Assembly: GCA_022410635.1 (NCBI GenBank)
Contig: JAJVDF010000017.1
Location: forward strand, 781,777-845,776
Reading direction: 5' to 3'
Length of the DNA stretch: 64,000 nt
Origin: Tretioscincus oriximinensis
Taxonomy: Eukaryota; Chordata; Lepidosauria; Squamata; Gymnophthalmidae
Part shown: positions 24,101-36,100 of the stretch, in pieces
Position numbering within the stretch: the stretch's first letter is position 1
How the letters are laid out: each line of letters begins with the position of its first letter
Position numbers and translations under genes: made by a program
Notes under the pieces: generated by a model
The model's database searches: none
Told to the model about the DNA's origin: nothing
The model's input: the letters and a program-made list of their open reading frames with translations, nothing else

Positions 24101-27100
24101 CGATCCANTATGGCACTTCTTATATCCTTAACATATCAATTTTATTAACTAAGAANAGATTACTAAATTTATCGTCAATAAAATGGATGTTTAATATTTT
24201 TTCAATGGCTCTTAGGTTTTATCCCTATACTTTAAGAGNGTAAAGATCTGAGGCAGCATTTCCCAATTTGTAATTAATTTGTATTAGAAGATGTAGTTTG
24301 AACGTATCTAAAATAATTCCAGTTCTCAAAGTAATGCTAACTGTTATTAGTTCTTTTGAGNGGAAATACACATAAATGTGAAATGATTTAGGTTGCGATA
24401 AACCCAAACTGTCCACAGGTTGCAATCTTCACTCTAGTTCTGGCAAGCTACGTTTTTTTTGAACAGTTTGGGAAGCCACCAATTCAGCACTACATTCTGG
24501 CTTCCTTACTGCCATCTCCCATCCGTCCCCCTTTATTATCATAATCATAACTTCACCTGGTTGNATTACGCTTCACATTCCAGAAGGACGTTGCTACTCT
24601 ATACTTGCCAATCANGCAGCTTTTTGCTAGCCATTAGTTGTGCTTCTACGGCCTACTAGGTCTTCTGGAAGTGGAAGAGCTTTCTGGAAAACATAGTAGG
24701 CCTCAGAAANGTGCTGGCTGCTGAGTCTGACTTGGTGAAACATATAAAATATTATTCAACTCAAACAATGTCCATGATGCTATTGACATATCTGAATAGT
24801 ATTGCAAAACCACAAATATTTAGATTTATCTCTCTCGNTAGTTATTTGCTGTACAACATGTTTTTGTTCTCTCTAATGCTTCCATACTTCAGTGTTGAAC
24901 TGTTTAGCACTTTACACCACCAAAGTTTGAGTAAAGTTTAATCATGAATAAGGCTGCTACGAGGTTATCATTGTCTGGGAACCTGCTATAAATTTAGCAT
25001 CCTGGAAATTATTAGCCAAAAGACAGATAAATAAATGATTTTCTATCCTCACTTCTGTAACTCAACTTCAGGCTGGTAAGCTTGACTCACAACAATACAA
25101 GGAGTTTTGTGTTTTTGTGACAGAACTATGTGTAAAGATTTTCTAGGATAAAGNTTTTATTGTTAACTGCCCTGAAACCTTTGGGTATAAGGTGACATAG
25201 AAATGTAAAGAAATAAATTTGGACACCAACCTATGCAGTAGTAATTGTCTAAAGTTGCCACTCTGTGGATTAATGGTGAGATGATGGGAAAGGTAATTGC
25301 ACAGTCTTGCTCCAGTATACGAGAAATTTGGAACTGAAGTAGCCTTCCAAACAAAAAAAAATGGAATTAGAAATACAAAATATGCTGAGGGTGGTGTTCT
25401 CATCTAAAAGGATTCTAGGTATTCATTACTAAATTATAATACATAATTTTCAACTCATCTCAGGTTAGCAATTAATTATTTAAAATTTTACTCCATTATT
25501 CCAGAACTAGCAATGGAAAGAAATTAACCACAGAAATATGTATCAGTAATACNAATAGTCAAAACACAATCATCAAACAACAAGATGATATGATGGGCTA
25601 CCTCAGAACTTTCAGGTGTATAGAATGCCTTTAAAAAATCTCTGGAGGCAAGAGAGAAAGCACAGCGAACATAAGCATATCACACTGCTGCTCATTCTTA
25701 TATAATATAAAGTTTATTATAATTCACGATCTTATACAAAAGTCGCACCAGTAAAAATACTTAGNACCAAATGGGAACTTTTCAGCACAGAAACTTCTAG
25801 ATGAAAAACAAAGTGAATCTTTGGTATCTGAGATCTGTTTTACCATCTTATTAGTAGAAATGAACCAGAAGATCTTTCACATATGGTCAAGAGTGTTCAT
25901 TCACTCATGTTACCTAGCAACAGATCAGAAGTGGCAGACATAAAGCTAAAGTCCTCATTTGAACAAACTTACATGACTCAGTTCAGCTATCTCATTCAGG
26001 AATGTCACATACAATAGCTCTGTGCTTTCTCCAGCTAATAAATTTAATGCATTCATATTAATAGNAATCTGTTTTTTTTAAATGCTGGGAAGAGAATGGT
26101 AGACTAACATGTATGCTTTTTCAGTGAGAAACAATTAAAATTAAAAATTAATTATACACAATAATCATTGAAAANTTTTAAACTTTATAACTGTACTGGA
26201 TTTCACTGAGCAAATATTTCATTACAAGTAAAATCCAACCAAGTCTTGTATATAACTGGAAACTCAAAATGCCTTAAGTGGTCCATCAGATATACTTGTG
26301 TATTTAAAAGGAAAAGCAGATAACAAACAAACAAGACCGATATAGAAATGCAAATAAATAAAACAAATAGTGAAATGTACATAATTAAGCTTGGAATCAC
26401 TCATTAAAATATCTCATCAAAATCATGGTAAAATATTTTACTCTATTAAGTGTTTTTTTATTTNTATTTATATTTTTCATGAGCTTAGCTGCCTGGAATA
26501 ATAATTCTATTAAGGATATGTTTGNATACTATTACCAGCTTATGACTCTCTCAAGGATGGGGAGCTTGTAAGGACAAATACTACTGTCACAAGGTCAGCT
26601 GTCTTATGAAAATGGGGGGAAGGTGAGTGCTGAAGGAGAATACAGGTACAACACACCTGCCTAGCTGGCATTTCACTTGGAGACATGCAGATGTTGTTGG
26701 TATACAGCCTGTTGTGCTCAAATGCTTTCTAAGTTTTTTTGCAAACCCTGATAAGTCTGTGTGACTCACAAAAAAGTTTTTTCTCTTGTGCAAAAGTCTA
26801 GGATTTGTCAGTGTAGAGGGTAAAGCCTACACAGTTCTGCCCCAACATGGCTGCAGAAAAATGTTTTCTGTNTTGTCCAGAGGATGCAGGAATCTGGGGT
26901 TGCAAAGGGTTTCCCACTCCCAGGTNTGAAACTGGCTGAGAGAAGAAAAGTAAGGAGGTTAAGGGAAGCAACAGAAGTAACTGATGCTATGTGTACTTTT
27001 CCTNGATGCTCACCTTCGGAGAGGGGCAGACTTATGTCCTTACAAATTTAGCCATCTTTGGGAAGATTTATATGAACATGTTCAATATTCATCTCTTAAT

Positions 27101-30100
27101 TCTATTTTCCTTTGAGAGACATCTGCTTCTGTAATTTTNTTTTTGTGAATTACAGTTGTATAAAGCATATTAAGAGCTAACTGTTCATCTTCTTGAATTT
27201 CAAAATCCCACATATCAACTTCANTAGTTTTCATAGCTTTTTCCGATTTAATGTTCCAAACGATTTCCCCCANTTAAGCTGTACTATTTAAAAAAATAGA
27301 TACTTCAACTTAAATGTAGCAAACTCTTACATTATGTTTACAAAATCTAACTGAACATACTGATAAGGTAGTCTCCAATTTTTATTTTGCACTTGCTATC
27401 ATTAGCAGGCTCTACAGTTTTTGCTTTCAAGATGTGTATGGGATTTGAACCTAACAGGTCTTCTGATTTTCCCCACTAGCCATTTCCATTTGTTCTTCTT
27501 AGCTACCTTTCTTCCCCNGCTTTTTACCTACTGACCATGTAATTGTTTTTCTTTATAATTCTCCAATTGATTTCTCATTGTTTATTTTTGTTAAAAATCT
27601 TCTGTTTTACTAACAAGATGCCTTCTGTGCATATTTTCATTAGCACATTTTCTTCATTCTGCTTGTTGTAATCAACTACTCCTCTTTTCTCTTCCTGGAC
27701 TGTTCTGGCTCACTAGCTATACTACTAAAGAAACGTAAGAGAATTCTTAAAAAAATAGAGATTAGTTTAAAAGAGACACTCATCAGCAGTCTTGCCTTAT
27801 TCTTCTCTGCATTCGAGTTCCTGTCAGTCCATGCAACTAAAAGGAACAGATCCCGCAAATATTGAAAACTTATTTTTCTAGATAACCAAGCTAGAAGAGA
27901 CAAGGTCACATAGTACCTGGGGTAATGTCATTATATGGCCTATAGAATTCTCAGGAATGCATTTTCCCTGGGCTTTCTGCCAAGGCTGAATGCGGCAAAA
28001 TTGCTCCCCTCCCGCCGCACTCAAGTTTGGCAAAGTCCACTGAAGGCCAGGTTTATTGTGGGTCATGCAATGACATAGTCCAACACTAAGTAATCATTTT
28101 CCTTCCTGGTTGNGAGATTGTTTATGAAAAAGAAATACAAAGAATGATAAAGAAAAGAGTACTGCTAAACATAGAAGTTTTAAAAACAGGGGAACTTGAC
28201 AGTTTCCTTCTTCTCAGAGACATAGAANTGGTCAGAATTCTTATGATCACCCTCTCTTTGGACAGATGAAATTCATCAACTGAAATTTGATATAACCTGA
28301 ATCAGCACAAATAAAATAACAATTCCACAAGTGCCTAGAAATCAAGATAACATGCAAAAAGTCACTTTGTTTGGATAACAACTGCTTCCTAACTCCTAAC
28401 TGCAATGGAGGGACAGCTTGCAGAAACCACTTTCTTGTTTTGCTATTGATGNAAAATATCCAGTACAATCCTAGGAATATTACATTATTTTTTCAAACTA
28501 TTAATATTAGCAATTGGGAAAAGAATAAAANCATAATTTATTCATTTTATTTCCAGCAGGTATAAACTTCCAAATGTTTGTATCAGCCCCTATCAATTCT
28601 CCCATTTTTNAAATATGGTCGATCAAGAGCTACATATTACTCAGGTTTCTGCTGACAGGTATGATTACTCTATGGAATTAGCAGTTATCGAGAAGAACTT
28701 TGAGAAAAAATGTGGTTTAGAGTTTTATGTTTCTTCTTTTGGTTACCGCTTAGAATTCAATAAGTTCAGCAAAGATTACCAAGTTTAAACAAAAGAGAAA
28801 ATAAAGATAACATCATTCCTTTGAATTCCAATATTTTTTCAGTGGAAACAATATATATAATTGCCAAAAAATACAGATATAAATGTTTGCCTTATGAAAA
28901 TAGACTAACAAATCTCTTTGTTACTGTGACATTAGACATGAATCAGTTCTTATATAATGAAAACCTGTAGAATACATATGCACACACTCAAAAACATAGA
29001 ATACCTGTTGGTAAATGAGCTCAACAAGTTGTTGTAATGCTTCATCTGTAGTGATACAGCCGTTTAAAGTGTCTGAAAAATGTCCCCTTTCTGTCTCAAA
29101 ACAAGCGGGTTGTTCTGCAAGATGGTTTAGGAAGTCCTGCACATATTCGGTTAGTGTGGGAACCTCATCAGAACTATTTTCCAAAGAAGGCTCCTAAAAG
29201 TAAAAACACAACTCTGGAATTAACTCTATGATTGACAATTCGTATAACTGCAAGTTGTGTACATCGTCTTTGCCAATATTTAAGAATCTAGTATTATGTT
29301 GTAACCAGTGGCAGCTGGCCAATGGGCTCACTGGGTTTGGCAAACACTCAGAGATTAAAATCAATTATAAAATCTCCTTTCAAAGAGGAACTGCCAACAA
29401 ATCAAAAAGCTCCAGGCAGCTTTTTTAATTGACAAAAGGGGTCGCCAATCCCAGACGAAAATGGGAGGACTGCATAGGAGGGGCTACAGTCTCTCTCTCA
29501 TGTCCGTANAGGTGCCATTTTGTATTGACATTCAACTTGCAGACTGAGAGAGAGAATGGCAANTGCTTGAATGTGCCTTCTCCCAGCCGCGTTCCTAACT
29601 TTGCCAAAGCTGGAGGAACCTGTGCCGCCCCAGCACCCCCAGCCCCAAACTGCACGAGCTGCCGCTGGTTGTAACATGAATCCATGCGTTAACACCAAAA
29701 ATTGGAATTTTAGAATGAGGTTGGTATACTGAATGAGGTTTGTGTACAGACTTTGTGCAATTTTACTCTTTTGGGGGGATAGGTTGAAATGTGTGCATCA
29801 GTTGCATCCATCCAGCAGTGTAGGAAACTGGCTGCCTAAAGAGTTTCCAGAATTTGCTTTGCCTCACAGTGTTGTGTATCCTTTTTCTTCTCACTGTTAG
29901 AAGATCATCTATTAGACTCTCCCATAGTTCAGCATATCACAATTTTAATGTTTGGTTCATTTTTTTTGCTTTGTTAACCTTTTCTTTCCTTTTTCAACAG
30001 GAATAATGATTAAAAATTAACAAAGATTTCTCAAATTAGCAAATATCAAAGGATTCCTACACTTGCACTAAAAAGCTTATACTGTATCTTTGTTTGGTTT

Positions 30101-33100
30101 TGCATTTAACACTATATTATAAATGAAGATAAAAATCATTAACTTACAATGCAAACGTTTTTGGGGACCTAACTGAAAAGCAGTAAGTCTTGCTAGAACA
30201 GCTAATTCACAATCCTATGGGATATAATGCTAATTCATAATCCTATGGGAGAAAGCAACAAAAGCTATGTGCGCCACCCTAAGGTAGGCTGCCCTGAGAC
30301 CTTCGGGTATAGGGCGGGATATAAATACAAATAAATAAATAAAAAATTTCAGTTCAAGTATGAGAAACCTGTGGCTTTCCAGGTATGGTCAACCCCATTC
30401 TGGGTACTGTTATGTCCTTTCCTTCATACAAATTTGGACTTTGGTAGAAAATGACACAAAGACTAGGCTAAGATGCCCCAAATGGTCTATTGCCATACTA
30501 CAGGTTGGACTACAGGGATGGTCTGAAACTTTCATTTCTGAAGTTCAGAATCCCACCTATGCTTCTCCACGTGGATGGCTTTGTCCCATTCCTGAATTAA
30601 CCGGTTGCTAATCCCAGGACAATGTCACCAAAGTCTTGATACCCTAAGCTGGAGCTAATTGCAAAAACTTTATTTTTTCTATCATAGTTGTAGAGCTCAT
30701 TTTTTTTGTACCTTTTAATTAACAAAGCTCCCAAAAACACTTTTTTGAGTGATGGGAAAGAGAGTTCTTATACACCCTTAGTTTCAAGATAAAAACTATT
30801 CCTTTGTTAAGTTTTATTACTGCAATTAGAATATTTGTTTAATGAGCTTGAAAACCAAGAGAGTTAAATACTTGCCATAGGATTAGGGTTATATCCTGAG
30901 GGGTAAAATTCAGGGGCATTCACTGAAAGCTTTGATACTGGAGCAACAACCAACTGCAGTTTAGCCATTGATGAACTAGAACATTTTTTTTCTGGTAATA
31001 TTGCAGTCCTCTGTTCTGAAAATTTCAAAAGCAATAAAAAAAACTTAAGCATGGCATAAGGCACTTAAAAAGAGTATTTTTAATGTAGTTTAAAAATGTT
31101 ATGGCAAAAAAAGTAAACCAGGTAATTTATTTTTAAATTTATAAAGCGCACAGTTGTGAAATATAAAAAAATCAACTCTGGTTCTTTCATTTGTACTGTA
31201 ATCTCTAATTTACATATTAATACAGAATATATATACCGTACACTCAGTAACGTTATTTACATATTACATACATTATTTACATATTAATAAAGGATATATA
31301 TGCTGCACATCTGCAAACTAAAAATATTTAATTACTATCAGTGTGACTTATCAAACATAAAAGTTGTTTTTGCCATTTTGTTTTTTATTTTTATTTATTA
31401 AAAAAAATCCATACATTAGTTTTATTAACAGACTATATCGTATAATTCAAGTATTAAGATATAAAATAAAAAATATAAAATAAAACCAGGTACATCTTTC
31501 TTTACAATTCAAAAATCTAAAATACAGTACATCATTTACTATTATTGAAAAGTAATGGTATTTGAAGTTAAAATTAACGAAATATAAATATAATCTAAAC
31601 ATTGTATTTTGAAATTTGCAGAGGCCTTGAAATAAAAATATATTCTGAAAATAAAATATAACCTGAAGAATACTAGTCAAATTTTATTCATGGAACAGCA
31701 CATTTTCACATATTATTTATATTTAATTTTACCATGTTTGGGTTTACAGCTGAGCTAGAATCTTAAGTAACGGTTTAAGAAAAAGGAAATAAACAGTAAA
31801 AAAGAATAATCAAGAAACTTACATATTTTACTATAAACTTAAGGCAAAACTATCTCTAAACCTGCATTAAAATGGTTTGTGAGCACCTCTGAAACTCTTA
31901 AGATAGTCAAATGTCTTCTTCAGATGTAGTAAGCTGTTCCCTTTAAACCAGCAAATTTATCATTTATGCTTGCAAAATAATTTTAACAACTTTTATACCT
32001 ACAACCTATATAGTATGGTCAAATCACATGCCCCTTTATATCTGGCAACTAAATAAATTCTGTTACCTTTGGACCACTTGAGTGTTTCAACTTTTTGCCA
32101 ATTTCCAAAGAACAAAGAGATGATGTAAATCTTCAGAATTAATAGTTTTATTATTTGGCATAATATTTGCACAGATATAAATTATAGTATGTCCATCCAT
32201 ATTTAATTTAAAATATAGTTACCTCTTGCATAATTTAGTTTGTTTTCCACAATATATCGTGTAGTGAAAAACACTGTGCAGATAAAGACCAGACAACCAA
32301 AATACAGTACGTCAATGGCACTACAGAACTGAAACTCAAGTCTAATAAAGTAGGGCAGGAGTGTTGTAAAGGAAATCTNGCAAGAAGGTCTTATATATAG
32401 ACTAACAAGAAAAAGGCAAGCAACTTGAGATTTTGTAGACAAACCTACTTCTTCAGACACTTCTTCAGTGTTATAAGGCTGCTTCCAAGTGTCACACAAA
32501 ATTTGTTTGCCCCCCCCCCCAGTGTTATGATTGCTACACATGGATCTTTTTAAACATTTTATTCATGTTCAGAGAAATAGCCGTGTTAGTCCAGTAGAAA
32601 GTCCAGCAAAGGGGCAATTAACACTTANAGACTAACAGGAGAAAAGTGGGTGGCATACGCTTTCGTAGACACATCCACTTCTTCAGCATCTGAAGAAGTA
32701 GACGTGTCTACGAAAGCTTATGCTACCCACATTTCTCCTGTTAGTCTCTAAGTGCTACTAGCCCCTTTACTGGATTTTATTCACCTATATTTTTATGATT
32801 GTTATTGTTATTTTTCTTGGTTCTCCTGTTACTCGCTATGGGAGCATTAGGAAAGGGCAGGATATAAAAGGACAAAGAAATAAAATATTTCCAGACATTC
32901 CCAATATACTGCAATGCTATTATGAGGAATCTAGCAATAATGACAGTTTTCACGCAACTGCTCTGCTTACCTTTGCATCTGGCAAGGTACATATGTGACT
33001 AACTTACTTGGGAAGTCTGGAAATATGCCAAATGTGAAGAAAAAACAATGATGAAAGAAAGTGAGCAGTTACTTTCTTGGCCTCTGGAAAAGCCCAGAGG

Positions 33101-36100
33101 GATAATCAAGTATGGTTTGGTGAAGCTCTCCATATTGNATATTTCTGCTGTTACTCAGATAAATAAAGTATAATAAAATCAATTTTTTAGCCTGCATAAT
33201 ATTCTAAGGTCTCAGGCAAAGTTACAATCATTTGAAAATGTTACAAAATAAATAAAACCTTTGCTTTTTTACTACTGTTCCAGCAGAAACATCTGCCTAT
33301 AAGTTCTGATGAGTTTCTAGACAAATTACTGTAGAACACCGAGAGATGTGCCGAGGGAGAATTTTGTCTCTGATTTCTCTCGGTAAGTGGACACTTGTTA
33401 CAGCATCAAATGGATATGGCCTTTCATTCCAGTTACATTTTCAGCTGTGTTGCTTCCCCATTTGAATAGCTGGTGCTCATTCCAAATGTCACTTGGACTA
33501 CTGCTGCTACTGCCAAGCAGCTTACTGGAATTACTTGCAAGTGCTTCTGCTATTAGTATTTGGGAGGAATGATTCTCAACTTGGCTTCCTTTTGAAGGTA
33601 CACCTCACTGGAGATCCAAATACAAATTAGGAGATCTGTGTAGTGAGGTAGGAGCTATCATGTTTTTTTACTCCGTCTCCTAAACCCAAAGAGACTTGTG
33701 AGGTGGCACCAAGGATGCATTCAGATGTGGCTATTTTCATGCTATAATAGCATGATTATTTGGGATTTAGCACAGATAATGGCTAGGTTCTAGCAATGGT
33801 AGCACCAGTAAGAGACATTACGTTTTTTCCTGTTAGTAATTTTATGCAATGTCCAGTCTTTCCACTATCTGGACATTCCCTGTAAGAGCTGCTGAGACAT
33901 CTGACTACCTCGTGATCCTTTGTCTGCATTCAGTGAGAATGGAGAGACATGTATGTAATCCTNTTGAATTTAAACAGGAAATGAAGATAACCAACAGATA
34001 ATAGGGATACAGATCAACCAATTGCAAGCTGAGATTTATGACAGGGTTTTGTGGGAAAGAGAGGCAATTTCTAAGGACAGCCAGAAAGGAAAATATAAGT
34101 CCTTTATACCATGATATATAGAAATTGAACTACAAATCGCAGCAGTCTGGAAGCACCTCAAGAGATTAAAGCTGTTCTCAAAATCCTACATGAAGCTGTG
34201 TTAAAGGCAAAACTTGTGCTGAAAGTATTGTGAACAACACGGAACTCCAAATACGGAATACTCCATGGAGTATTAAAATGTTTTTATCTATTCCAAATTT
34301 TTGGGCTAAAGAAGATTAACNAACACCAGTTTTCTCAGTGAAACCTTGATGTTCAATGGTAAATACTGTACCTTTTAAAATGTAATATGTAATTGAAGGA
34401 AGTTTAACAATTTTATTCAAAAGTTAATGGCAGCAGTGGTAATAAGTGTAATTGCCCTGCCTCTCATCCAGATCTCATATAAACTGCTGCATNTTTTAAA
34501 AAAGAATTTACTTGTGTCTGCTGTAACACAGATGCAATTCTGCCTGCTAGAGCTTGCTGCAAAATGAAGGAGACTGGGTGTTCCAAAATGCAACCATTCC
34601 AGCCTATTTTCATTTGTTTATTTAATAACTTAGAATAAGGTGAACGTTGGTGAAAAACAATACAAATTCATGACAGCCATTGTTCACATTTACACAAAAA
34701 GTCCTTGAGGATTTCAAAGATACTTTTACAATGCTTTCCCAAAAAATATTCACTTGAGTGCTTCAATGCACAATTAAGCCAAATTTCATTAGAGCAGTGT
34801 ACAGCTGAGGTTCTGTTCCACTGTGACTGAATTGCCTCAATTTGCTTTGACAATTAATTGAACTGATGGCAGAACTATTTGCCTAAGTTGACAGTTTGGA
34901 GGTTGCCAAACTGGGCAAACAGCAGTTTGGTATAAGGTTGGGATCAATGACACACCATGTTTTTCCCTGCTTTTTCCATCTCAGTGCTTTCAAACTGAAT
35001 CTCTGCACCTATGTTATTTTTTAAAGAATATTATTTTCAAAACAATGCTGAGCATTTAAATTCAGTTAAGGCAGAAGCAGACAGCTAGATTTTCAATAGT
35101 TTTAGATTCTTTTCAACTGTCTTGGAGTTCCTAAAAAGTGGACTTTAATCCCACAACTATACAGTGAGAAGGTTAAACAGAGAGATTATCCCTGGCTCAA
35201 GCCTACACTGTTAGCTTTCTACAGGATTTGTGTCCAAGAGCATTTAGGTTCTAGTTTGGTGCTCTAGCCACCACAACACATTGCCTTTCTTATAGCAAAT
35301 GGACTTCATATGCATATATCATGCAGTTTTTTTAATATATTTTATAGGCTATTTTTAGCAATGTTACCTGCTATAAGATCACAAAAGTAAGTAAGTAAGT
35401 AAGTAAGTAAATAAATAAATAAGAACTGCATAAAACCAGCCAATCAACATATTGGAACAAGAAAAATATCTCAAGCCTCAAGAACTGTCCACAAAAGGTT
35501 AATGCTAGGTATTCACAACATACCATACAAATATGAAACAAGCAAATACTTGGCAAGTTAACAAACTTATTCTTTCCTACAAAAGGAAGACAATGCATCC
35601 CCAATATTGCTTAACATGAAGCATGCTATATACATTTATTTTGAAGCAAACGCTCTTATTTATCTAACCAAACATATGAAGAACAGAAAGAATAAAGAGA
35701 GATTCTTGGGATTATTCACATTTTATACCCTGTCCTCACAGAGCCTTATTCTGGGGCCTGCCATAGCCTATACTAGCATGTGGAGGACAAGCACTTGAGA
35801 TCGAGCCCGAACAATGCTCTGTGGGGACAGGATGCAAAATGTGAATAATCCCAATAATATCTCTTCAAACTTCTTTCTATTCTACCTCTCTTTTATATGG
35901 TTTGGTTAGATAGATATGTAGTTACTTGCTTGAAAATAAATACATTTATTATGCTTCACCCCTTTCTGACACACTCCTTTATTTTCAGTAAAGAGAAAAG
36001 AACCTAGACCGACTCATCCATACACTTGGTTTATTCTGTTGCAGAAAGTGGCCTAACCACAGGCCATGACAGAGCCTATATCATNCTTGAGCAGGCCCCT

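Noticed and set aside
30872..30876. GT donor CAA/GTATTT for PAIP1 exon 2
   Set aside because: It leaves phase 1 while exon 3 needs phase 0; the only upstream acceptor in phase brings an in-frame TAG.
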